Assembly (NCBI GenBank): GCA_907165135.1 | Contig: OU015568.1 | Span: 11,478,501-11,542,500, forward strand | DNA: 64,000 nucleotides | Source of the DNA: Oikopleura dioica | Taxonomy: Eukaryota > Chordata > Appendicularia > Copelata > Oikopleuridae | Reading direction: 5' to 3' | Shown: piece by piece, positions 21,685 through 32,097 of the stretch | Layout of the letters: every line of letters starts with the position of its first letter | How positions within the stretch are numbered: position 1 is the first letter of the stretch | Made by a program: the position numbers and the translations under genes | Notes under the pieces: model-generated | Database searches by the model: none | What the model was told of the DNA's origin: nothing | What the model saw: the letters and a program-made list of their open reading frames with translations, nothing else

Positions 21685-23998
21685 TTATTCGGTTTCCTTG
21701 GGCGAGGAGGCAGCGTCTTCAAAGACATGATCTGAAAGGATTTGCGATGAAAAATTAATCTTCGTCGCTTGGCATACCTTCTAATCGAAGTTTTTCTATC
21801 GTTTCACCGTCAGCTGGGCTGGCGATAATTGGGGTCTTGCCCTTTTTATAGAAGGGGTGTCTTCTTCTTCTTCCGATATAGGGTGCGGATCGGTAAAAAC
21901 TGCAGAGCCGACTAATTTTCAATGATTTTCAAATTCTAATTGGGTAGATTCAAACCTAAGCACCCGACAAGCGTTCCAAGCATCGCCAGTGATCGGAAGG
22001 GGAAATATTGTGTGTTGGATTTGCAATCGTATCCAGGGAATTCTACTAGAGCTGGAATATTAAGCCCTGTGTCACCTCCGATCGCTCGAAGAATGACACC
22101 AATGAGTAGGCCGATTTGGCTTCCCCGAGCGTTTATTTTATCTTCGAAATGAACGACGAGAAGAAGCTGGGGAAAGAGGGTGACATAGACGATATCTCCG
22201 CTAAATATTCATTGCAAAAATGTTTTCGATCGTCAAGTGGTACCTCAAATACCACAAGGAGTAAACGGAAGTTCCTTTGATCGCAAGTACAGTTGCGAGT
22301 ACTCCAACGGTGACGATTGATATTCTCATGACTCTCATGACGGCTTTCTCTGATGAGCCCGGACTGATTGATTCGCTCCTAGGGGAGAAATTATTTCTGT
22401 CTGACAAACAAATTTAATTACTCCTTACCAGATATTGTGGGTGAACATTGAAGCAGCAGATAGAATACTCGAATCAGCAGAACTCATCACAGCTGCTGAT
22501 ATAGCACCAAGACCTGAAAAATGCTCAAATTACTAGCTCTAAAATTAAGAGTCTAAACAAATCGTTTAAAATTGTCATGAGCACATACGGTATGTATTTG
22601 AAATACCTATTGTAGAAACAACTGGGGGCGTAAGTGTAGCAAGAACAATCGGCAAAATTTTATCAGTTTCTCCACACTCTTCCGGGTTGTATTGCTTTTG
22701 CTCGAAGAAATTTGTTTCAGTCCAGTCAGTACTTCTGGCAATAGCACCAATCATAATTGGTGGAATGGACATGATAATACAACCAGCAGCAGCAAAGAAG
22801 CTCAAAAGTTTCGCGTGATGAGCTGTGTCAGAAGAAAGGACTCGCTGGAAGTAAACTTGCCAGGGTATTCCGCCGAACATGAGAAGAAGATAGCTGTCAG
22901 TCCACTGACCAAGAGTTTTATAGTCTTTAAGAGTGCTCCAATTTCCTAGCCAGGAAATATTTTTTTCGTAGGTAAAGCAGCTAAGGGCGTAGTCAACCGG
23001 GTTTCTTTCTGTTGAGAAAGGGTTCATCTTGACTGCATCGTGCGAAGCTGCGTACGGAATAGCAACGCAAAGACCGATCAAAATACAGAACAGTTGGATA
23101 ACGTCCGTGTATGCGACCGAATAAAGGCCTCCAATGACTTTGAAGGGGATTGAATTTGTTTATTAGAAAATTTGATTAGCTACTTAGCAAAAATCAATAC
23201 GTTCAGACCCGAAACTGTATAAAATAAGGCGATGCCGGCAGATATCACAATTGATTGATTTGTCCCAATACCCATCACGACTAAAACCTAGTTAGGGCGC
23301 AGTGTTTTAGGCTTGTACCTGATAGAGTGGACCCAAGGGCATTCAATACGGCGGCTGACCAGAAAACTTCGCCAAGTAGGGCAGGAAAAAATAAGCAACC
23401 TCCCCATCGTTTTCCGAATCGTTGTTGAAATGGATCAAGCATTGTTATGTATCCTTATGAATTGTAACCATCATATTTTTACCGGTTTTACCTTTTGTCC
23501 GCATTTTTTCTGCAAAGAGGATACCGCCCAAAGCTAAACTAATTGCATATCCAAAAGGAGCTTGTGTCCATAGGAGCCCTCCTCCATTTGAATAGACCAT
23601 TTGTGCTGTGGCGTTAATGTAACCTCCGCCAACCCAAGTTGCAGTCATCGTGAAAACCCCAATAAATAATCCTAAAAATCAAAATTTTATAAGAACTCCT
23701 AACGCTTAGTTATTGCATCAGTTCAGTAAATGCAGAATTCTGGGTCTATGTTGTACTTACCTATGTTTCTTCCAGCGATCATACTGTCCTGTGCAAGGTC
23801 CATCGACATCCGTCTTAGCTTCTTGCCTCTTCTTGTCGCGTAAATTCCGGTCAGCAAAATCGCCATGTAGAAAAATGCTATTCCAGCTATCTGATACCAA
23901 GCAGGCGCTGCAGCATTTCGTTTGCAGAGATTTTTCTCGGGTGCACATGACTTAAGTGCCTCGCAATTATCTGCCAGCGAGAGAGATATGTTCTGCAT
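21685..23998 (-). CDS. SLC5A7: High-affinity choline transporter (SLC5A7/CHT1)
   Basis: Ten exons read from 23998 downward: 23761-23998, 23492-23671, 23319-23453, 23209-23280, 22607-23128, 22429-22513, 22244-22378, 21964-22200, 21778-21911, 21685-21731; 594 aa against 580 in human. Hallmarks: [77 protein letters not shown] and [13 protein letters not shown]. It imports choline with sodium and chloride into cholinergic terminals for acetylcholine synthesis. The N-terminus has about 35 extra residues before the first membrane segment. The eighth donor is uncertain: 21964 keeps frame to a C-terminus ending [12 protein letters not shown], which resembles the vertebrate tail; using the next GT instead gives a shorter acidic tail. 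Introns are as short as 38 bp. Confidence 0.93.
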
Positions 23999-24088
23999 GA
24001 TTCGGATGCTCTATCTCAAATCATTAGTGGTATGAAAATAAAATTTATTTTTATATGTTGACTTTTGAAACGGCTAATATTTCGCGAT

Positions 24089-24145
24089 AGATGTATGCTA
24101 AGCGGGAACCTAGTTCCCGCCTGTTGGGGCTAAAGATTTCGCCCC
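24089..24145. promoter_or_regulatory. Palindrome pair in the divergent intergenic region
   Basis: GCGGGAAC-CTA-GTTCCCGC (24102-24120) is a perfect 8-bp-arm palindrome and contains TTCCCGC, an E2F-type site. It is followed by GGGGC at 24126-24130 and GCCCC at 24141-24145. It lies between the minus-strand SLC5A7 start and the next plus-strand gene, so it could be a shared promoter element, or part of the 5' exon of the right-hand gene. Confidence 0.4.
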
Positions 24146-24246
24146 GCACCACGCCATCGCGTGCAAAAGAAAATTAATTGGCACCAGAAGGAGATCTTTT
24201 TGATCACTCAATTGGGCACGTGATTTATTTAACACGATATTTCTAA

Positions 24247-24838
24247 TCTTTTCTGCCGAAGTTGGATTTTACTGCAATTCTCTTCTATGTCTTCAAGATT
24301 CATTTTAAGGACGATCATTTGGCTACTGGTGCGGCTATGTTTGTCTGGAAAACACTTTTTGCATTGAAGTTTGATGCAATTGTCAAAGAAATTCAAATCA
24401 AAAAGAAAAAAATCACGCTTTCTTCATCCAAGAAATCCTCAATAAAGCGATCGGAAGGACCTGCAAAGATTGAACACACTCTCGAAATCGCTTCAAACCT
24501 CCTCGACGCTCTCATCGCCAATGACCCAGATGCAAGTCCACCTCCCGACGTTTCAACGGAACTTTCGAAGCTTCCAACGATGGATTCCAAGAAACCATCT
24601 GTTTGCGAAATCAGTACGATATAAGAGCAAATAGGCTTCGTATATTGTTTTAGTTTTAAATCAAGAACTTCCGAACCCGCAGCTTATCAGACTTCATACG
24701 ACTCTCCTTAGATGTTGCAGACTCTCCAAATCTATCGGAATAACTTTCAGTCAAAAGAAGATCTTTTCAGAATCGGAAAACAGCGCGTTCTTCGGCCCAT
24801 TGTCAAGGCCATGGAATCAGGAATTGGTCTACAATTGA
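24247..24838 (+). CDS. Unrecognised protein, 5' end unresolved
   Basis: Two joined exons are convincing: open frame from 24247 to 24613, GT-AG intron of 40 bp, then 24654-24838 with stop TGA. The readable protein includes DDHLATGAAMFVWKTLFAL, a lysine/serine-rich stretch, a proline/acidic stretch and a C-terminal part with LRCCRLSKSIGIT and GPLSRPWNQELVYN. The first in-frame ATG is at 24337. Upstream, a stretch at 24178-24207 can continue the frame (GDLFDHSIGH) across a possible intron, and a further exon starting ATG at 24091 is conceivable. I do not recognise the family. No signal peptide or membrane segment is obvious. The next gene starts 110 bp later. Confidence 0.55.
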
Positions 24839-24947
24839 TTAACTCATTTTATTTTCTTATTTGCATCTTTGTCTAGGAATAAAAAGTTAAGACACTGTAT
24901 TTTCTGACTTGTAGACAATATTGAGCGCCCTATATCATCCTCGATAA

Positions 24948-25630
24948 ATGAAGCACGAGTCCAGTTCATTTCTTTCTTATTGGGTTTGTCCAGTCTGTGA
25001 GTTCAATTTAATTAATAATCATTCAGAATCCCTGTGTGTCGCAGTGACAAAATCAAAATTGCAGACAGAAACGATTCCAGGTAAACATGAAATCTGGTAA
25101 AATCTGGTTTGAATGTTGAATTTTTCAGTTATTCAAGGCGAAATAAGAAGGCTTGCGGCCGATTGGGAGCTTGACTGTGAAGTTTTAGTCGACATTCAAT
25201 TTATTGTTTCTTCATACTCGTAAGTATTGTCATTTTTCTACTTTGTCTAATTGATTTTAGTTATGGCCTGGTTCCTCCGGAGATATCCGTCCAAGATATC
25301 GATCTTCTCGAAGATCAGTTGTGCTCTTTGCTTGCGTCTTCTACTAGAGCACTTATTTCAGAATTAGACGGCGAAGAAAATGCGCAGTTTCTTTCAAATA
25401 TGGCCCCATTCAATGTCAAGTAGGGACCTCAATGAGTTCTGAATGAAATAAAATTAATATTCAGCTTTTGGCTTGATGATAAAGCTCCGCCGAAAATTAT
25501 ATGCGGATCTGAAGCTGTTCGAAATCTGAAATCACTTTGCGAAGGGATCATCAAGATTGACGGAAACTTACAGAATCCCCAAAAGAAAGAAAACACAAGA
25601 GCAATTCTGCGAGCTCTGGAAGCTCTCTAA
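24948..25630 (+). CDS. Unrecognised 182-aa protein
   Basis: Four exons: 24948-25080, 25129-25219, 25261-25419, 25465-25630; GT-AG introns of 41-48 bp with consistent phases, giving 182 aa. The N-terminus has YWVCPVCEFN, a single CxxC, then a helical, acidic-rich body (IRRLAADWELDCEVLVD, DIDLLEDQLCSLLASS) and a C-terminal part with FWLDDKAPPKIICGSEAV. The clean four-exon structure makes it a real gene, but I recognise no family. It lies 110 bp after the preceding gene on the same strand, with GACTTGTAG as a possible trans-splice acceptor about 35 bp before the start, so the two may be co-transcribed. Confidence 0.65.
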
Positions 25631-25824
25631 CTCCATGCTACCTTCAAAATCATCTAAAACAGTTCCACGAAATCTTCGTTCGACCGTGTGCAATAATAAT
25701 AAACCGCGACTAATAGAAAACATACAGCATCCATTGAATTCTTCATTTGTGTTCTGAGACAACCTCCCGCTGCGCAATTTTCACTGGCATGATTTCAAGC
25801 ATGAGTAGATTTCAGTCGTAGGGA

Positions 25825-28311
25825 ATGTTTTTATCAATCAAGAGCATTTTATTCTTTTTACTTAATTATTCGACAAGATCACAAGAGACAACAAGAGAAA
25901 TATTCATCGCAGTTCCTTTTGATGCAAACGATGTCAATGGGGAAGAATATCCATTCAGTAGGCAAAAGCTGGAATACATCGCAGAATGGCCTAGGATTTC
26001 TCCATGACACCTAAAGCTAAATATTTTTACTGAGAAAAATCCGAAGAAAGATCATTAGTGAAATATCTGACAATGAATTGACAAAACATTTTGTCGTTAA
26101 ATTCGTGGACTACACATTTTCATGTTCGGCAGATGAGTTTGGCATGACGATCATAAATAATCCTTACAACGAAAGACCTTTAGGAATGCTTTCAAACCTC
26201 GACGACAGTACAATGAGTATGTAACATGCAAACGATTAAGGTTTTCCAGCAGCGAAAAAGTCATAATTGGGCCTACATGCGAAAATAGCTTTGAAGATAT
26301 GTTTGATCACGTTATAAGATCCCTTCCGATCAACAGCACAACACGTGTCTCATTTCAATATCTCAACGACTTCAATAAGTCTAGCAAAAGGTGTGCCATA
26401 ACGACAGGATTCTAGTAGCGAGAGGTCAAAGTCGTCGCCTCATTATTGACCTCTTATTCCTAGGGTTGTCAATCTGTTGCCAGATTACGCTCAGATGGCT
26501 GACTACGCGCGGAACGTCATCGGACAACTAGGTTACTCTCATAATTATATTTAATTTCAATGAAAGCGCCAATATTAAATCCGGATTGATCAAAAAGGCG
26601 CTTAGAGGTCAAACATACTTGATCCACGAGCTTGAATTTTTGAGCTCATTTTTTTTACTTGAAAAGCCAACTCATTAAATAGTTCAAAAATAAAAAATGT
26701 CTTTAAGATTCCAGAGCGCGAGACTGTAGGAATAAAATTTCGTGGAATATAATTTACGAGCACGACGCTCGCTCAAGCAGCCTTGCTCGAATGCGATTCG
26801 ATATGCTAAAGGTTTGTTTCATTGTCATAACAAATTCTGGAACGTATATTTTTTCGATGATTTAGCGCTCATGATTGATCTAATATTGCTTTCATTTTTA
26901 AGAAACTTGAGCACTCTCTTCGCACAAGCTCTTCGTTGTATAAACTCTTCAACAACAGATATTATGAAATCTCATCTGATCGAATGGAAGACATACAGAG
27001 AGTTGTTAGAAGACTTCAATATGGAACAGATGATTTTCAACCAGTGATTGTTCTTATAATGAGCCCAAAACTTGCACTCAAAGTTGTTGAGGATGCATCA
27101 TTGCTGAATCTCAAAAACCCTATTTGGCTATTAATTGATCTAACGCTTCATAAAGAGTTTTAAAAGGGAGCATATTTTACTTTCTTATATCTACTAGTTT
27201 TTACTTTATCAAAACTCGTAAACAGTCATTCACGAATGAAATTCTATTCAAATCTGGCGAATTCTTTAGAATCAATCTGGCGGAACAACTAAGTACTCCG
27301 ACAAGTAACAGAATTTCGCCAAAAGCTCCAAACGTAAGCTATCTTGATTTAAGAAATTCCAGCAGCTTCAAAAAATATCTCACGTTAGCAAACTGATTTC
27401 GGGCTTTTCCCACGTGTGCTGGCGGATGGTATCTTGGCGTATTACACTTTGGAAGACGAGTTCCACTATCAATCACGTGAGCCGTTATGTACTCGTTTCG
27501 ATTTATTACAAAAACAACGCGAACTCAGATAACTTTCATGACGAATTCGAACTTGCATTAACTTTTATTGAAGTTACCTTTTTGCCAGTAATTATCTCAA
27601 TCAGAAAGCCGCAGAATTAGATTCCAGGGCTTGTACTCCGCTATCCAGCAGTTTAGATGCTTTCTTTCCGTTACCGTAATAATTTCCAACATCGAAAAGA
27701 GATGCAGCCGCAAAAATGTTTTCTGGAATTTTTGGACGACAAATGATCTTTGACGAGGACTCAAAAATCAAAGCGAAATTCGAAACAACTGGTTGGGATA
27801 AAAACTTGCAACAATGGAGAGTTCTGGATATTCCCTATCAAACTTGTCCACCGGAGATGTTTAGCGAGCACTGTTTCTGCCATGCGGATGAATTCTCTGG
27901 CCGGGTTCCAAAAATAAGGTGCTAAAGGCGATCTTGCTATGAAGAATTTGATCCAATTTAGAAGAGATTTAGCTTTTATAAAGGGCGGAACACTTTGCAC
28001 CCGGGAAATTCGAACCTTTGAAAGCTCCGAATTCTGAATTAAAGAAAAACAAATGCCGCTCAGCTGATTTCTCCGTTCAAAAAGAGTTCGACTTCCTTGA
28101 ATTGAATCCGGACATGGAAAGGAAAAAATCGACATCTAGGATAAAAGAGTGCCCGTATCTCAAAAGCACTGTAGTTTTTATGGACGACATTGAAGAAAAC
28201 ACGACTTGCGAGACGACAAAGAGCTCCTTTTTAGCGGGAACAGTAGCGGACGACATGAAGAATATTTTGTCAGCAATAGGAATTGGCTCATTTTCACGAT
28301 GTCTACCTTAG
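25825..28311 (+). CDS. Divergent secreted or membrane-ectodomain protein with a receptor ligand-binding (ANF-receptor-like) fold; structure uncertain
   Basis: Coding pieces, all plus strand: 25825-about 25990 (signal peptide FLSIKSILFFLLNY), about 26040-26220, 26250-26390, 26464-26531, about 26725-26811, 26903-27156, 27198-27333, 27389 to about 27483, about 27524-27566, about 27700-27917 and 27981-28311. Readable blocks such as VIIGPTCENSFEDM, KISWNIIYEHDARSSSL, QPVIVLIMSPKLA, NPIWLLIDL and GRQMIFDEDSKIKAKFETTGWD resemble the two-lobed ligand-binding domain shared by natriuretic-peptide receptors and glutamate receptors. No transmembrane segment, cyclase or channel core follows. Several junctions (25990/26040, 26531/26725, 27566/27700) lack a GT-AG solution in frame. 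It may use non-canonical introns or be a decaying pseudogene. Confidence 0.45.
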
Positions 28312-29302
28312 TTAGAAATTCTAACAGGAGGGGTGTTACGAAATTTTCATAACGGATGAAAGTGACCCTCGAAAGTCCCCTCGATCGTCGTGACTGCGCT
28401 GATCAGCGTGTGTTATTGCTGCTACAGGTGCCCTATTCGCGATCTGAAGAGACGCTCCTTGACCCTCTTTCAGCAAAAAACGTTTTGGAGTTTCGATAAG
28501 GAGGCCAGCGCCGCCCGCCGCCGAGCCGCGTCCAGTGGAGCTCAATCAGTCTAAGGGCTCTAGCGTTTATCGTTCTAAGTGGACGCATTCTCCAACAGTT
28601 AGAAATTGCAAAAAACAATTATAGCGAAACTTTGAGTCGTGAGCCCGTGAATTCAGAATCCGAACACGAATCAAAGTTCATCCACGAAAACATGCTCGAG
28701 TCGAACATCCGGAGAATACAATGCCGCTGTGAGTGATTTTGTTTGCTCGGCAGACTTAGGCTCAATCTTCTAAAAACAACGTGTTGGTTGAATTAACCCG
28801 TGATTAGAGAGCCGTCAACGCACCGCCGCTTGGTTCACACGATCAGCAGAACCGACACGAGCAGGTGTGTTGCTACTTGACAGCTATTTTTACAGTTAAC
28901 ATCTCAGCCCGATTTTCGTGAATCCATCAGTCTTAGAGTGACTTATTAAGGATAACAGAATGGTTGGCTTTATGACTCGATCCCGTCTTCGTCGAAACGA
29001 CCTGTCATTCCATACCTGTGATACAGAAGTCGTCACAATTAGCGAGGCTGATTCAAACTCCCGCTCCAATGGGTCCTCGAGCGGATACTTTCCCGGCCAA
29101 ACTAGAACGTATAATAACACATTTACATAACCAACAATAAAGTAAATCAATCTTTATAATTTTTTTTCATGATTTACGAGCGCGCGCATATCCGACGCGC
29201 AATTGAGGGCGCTCCTGGGGATGCGTTTCATTCTTTTTCGTGAGCGGTCGCGATCGGGGATAAGGTCTTCTCCATTTCGAAGATTAGAGAACTTTCTGCA
29301 AT
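28312..29302. other. Non-coding interval
   Basis: About 1 kb without a supported gene. Small open frames on the minus strand (28336-28618, 28896-29150) have no family resemblance. Confidence 0.5.
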
Positions 29303-31937
29303 ATGAAGATACCGATTCTCGCCCTTGCCGCTCTCACAGATGCTGGGAAAGGTGGCAAAAAAGCACTCTTGAGAAGTTTTCTTCCAATGGCCGTAAGTCA
29401 ACAAAACCATTTATTATATTTTATTAATAAAAGATTCCAAAATTAATATTTAATTTCAAAAATAAAATGATTTATTTTATCAATCCAAGTATCGAAAAGA
29501 GTAAAAGAATACTTGAACCACCAATAATAAATGAATTAGGGTTCTTTTGTATTTTTTAGACAATAATCCACGTTGCAAATTTAGTCGGATGGATGTTAGT
29601 AATTACTGGCCCTCAATTTTTACCGCTATCAATGCCGTTCGCTATAAAAACCTTTGAACCAAGCACTCGAATTCAAGTTCTGCCAACATCCCGTAGATAA
29701 GAATATTTTATAGCGCTGCTTAATGGACGAAAACATCATGGGCCCAGTGGAAAACGGCCAAGTCGATTGCAAGGGAAACGAGTGCAAGCTCAAGTGCGAA
29801 GATAACTATCATTCCTACGGAGGGCCGCAAACAGTCAAATGCAAGAGGCATACTTCTGACAAGGGAGTTAGCTGGACCAGGCAAATTGGCGAGTGCAAAA
29901 CTTGCCGAGATCTGAATCTAACTGACATAGACGAAGATATTTTTGAGGTAAGATTCTGCGCGATAACTTTTTCTTTCAAGAAATTCAATTTCGCAAAATT
30001 GAGTTAAATATGAACTCGGATATAAAAACAGATCTGGTTGAAAGACGAATTTTTGAAAAATAGAATTATCATACTAAAAGTAGCAGAGCTCTCTAAAATC
30101 GCCAACGCCAGCTTATCCCATGGGAAGGTTTTCGTTAAACTATTACGCAAGTGGGATCAGCCCTTAGTGCATTAACCCGTTGTCATAATATTTTGTGAAC
30201 GTTGGCTATCAAACACGTCCCAAAGCGACACTTTGAAGATGCGCTCCTTATCCTTTCTCGGCTCTGACAGTAGTTAAACTTGAGAACTTTACGCAGCCGT
30301 TGTTTTCTCAAATAATTTCTGTGAAAAATCGTATCGAGCAGTGGATTCACTCGAGAATTGAACAGGTGCGGATTTAGGTCAATTTTGCAGCACGTTAGTG
30401 ATCTGCGCTCTAATTCAAATTGATCAAATGCGCTTGTTTAGAACTTATTCAAAAGCTCTTAATTTGAACGTAGATTCGTTTCACCGCCAAGTTTTTTCTG
30501 TTTTAGAAAGTTTCTTTGTTAACATTTTTCTTACAGAAACAATGCGAAACAAGTGACAACGGGCTGCGATCATGCACGATATCATGCCGGAATAATGCAA
30601 ATATCGAACCACTGATGAAACGAAAAGTCAAAGTCTTTTGTAAATGTATCTGGGGACGAGACAAAGATGGCTTCTGTCACTGGAGATATGGCGCACGAGT
30701 CGTGGACAACCCGGACTGGACAAAGTTCTTCTACGGCGAGTGGTCATGTGGCGAGACTCTCAAGCCGACAAAACCGCCCAAAGGACACAAAAAGCAAATT
30801 TCAACTACGAGCGCTTCAGAAACAACGACAAGCGTAGATGATACAAAAGTTTATAGAATTCCACAAAAGTTGGTTTGTCCGGTGTCTGTCGACAGGAACG
30901 TAGTTTCTCATTTATAATTTTAAATAAGTTCAACTGGCTTTTAATGTCAAATGAAAAATGAATACAAATAAGCCAATATGAAACTTGAAAAAAAGAATAA
31001 TTGGAGGAATTGAAGCTGTTCCTCACAGCTGGCCCTGGGCAGTCCGGATCTATTTCGGATTCGCTGGATGCGGTGGAACCATTGTCGACGGTCGAACTAT
31101 CGTCACTGCTGCCCACTGTTGCCGAGGATATCAATTACGGCCGGAAAAGATCAAGGTCGTCGTAGGAGAGCACAATTTGAAGACATACGATATTGGACAA
31201 TTCACTACAGACGTGCGAAAAGTCATCATTCATCCAGAATATCAGCCACGGTACAACAACACAGACTCTTATCGATTTTCTAACGAGCGTTTTTTGTCTT
31301 TAGAAATCTGAGAAACGATATCTGTCTTTTAAAAGTGGACGATATGGACCTCGCGCGCACGAATAGCGCTGCTCACGCCTGCCTGCCCGAAGATAACTGG
31401 CATCCCGAAGTTGGCACACGTTGTTACGCTGCCGGATGGGGACGAATGAACGGGAACAAGCCCGCCACCGTTCTTCAAGAAGTTGATCTGAAGATAATCT
31501 CCGATGAGCGATGTATGGAGACGCCAAATGCTGGGTATTTTGCGGAAGGAGAAATGTTCTGCGCGGGGCACCTCAATGGCGGGAAAGATGCTTGCCAGGT
31601 TGAGAACACTCAGTTTCAAGCTCTTTCGTAACTCTTGACTTTTCTAGGGCGACTCCGGAGGGCCACTGATTTGTGTCAAGAAAATGGGTGACTTCCAAGC
31701 CCCAGTTCTTTCCGGGATCACATCCTGGGGAATGGGCTGTGGGCAGCCTAACTCACCAGGAACCGGTCACGCGATCGCTTTAAACCCTTCTAATCATTTC
31801 ATACATAATTGGCGGAAATACACGCCCTTCGTCGAATGAAGTAAAGTATTGACCGATTTACAGGCGTCTGGACAAAGGTCGCCAGCTACACGAAATGGAT
31901 CAAGGGCCACATGATGTCCGGCTCGTTTTTAGGATAG
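29303..31937 (+). CDS. Secreted sushi-domain trypsin-like serine protease
   Basis: Exons: 29303-29392 (tentative), 29714-29947, 30537-30868, 30996-31250, 31304-31598, 31648-31765, 31864-31937; 465 aa. The second exon is a sushi/CCP domain ([15 protein letters not shown], four cysteines, terminal W and C). The third has a further cysteine-rich CCP-like module, then a threonine-rich linker. Choosing the donor at 30869 gives activation site QK-IIGG. The protease domain has the triad histidine (TAAHCC), aspartate (LRNDICLL) and serine (GDSGGP), with aspartate six residues before that serine, so cleavage after lysine or arginine is expected. Complement-type and coagulation-type proteases share this layout. 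The first exon is a weak signal peptide; a TATAAAAA at 29643-29650 inside intron 1 allows another start. AATAAA at 32007-32012. Confidence 0.82.
29643..29650 (+). promoter_or_regulatory. TATA-like box inside protease intron 1
   Basis: GCTATAAAAACC lies about 70 bp before the second protease exon. It could drive an alternative transcript that skips exon 1, but no new start with signal peptide is seen. Confidence 0.25.
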
Positions 31938-32097
31938 AATCACAAGAAGACAGCTTGACGTTTCTACTCTTCATTTCTACACATTGTATAATTGTACACT
32001 TCGTAAAATAAATTTTGAGAATAATTATCCACCGCGTTTGGAGTGACTCTTACTCAGCTTTCAGGGCACTTTATTTTATTACAAGAGAAAATTGTTT

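Noticed and set aside
30869-30899. Longer third protease exon ending [10 protein letters not shown]
   Set aside because: Its phase does not fit the next exon; ending at 30868 fits and creates the K-IIGG activation site.
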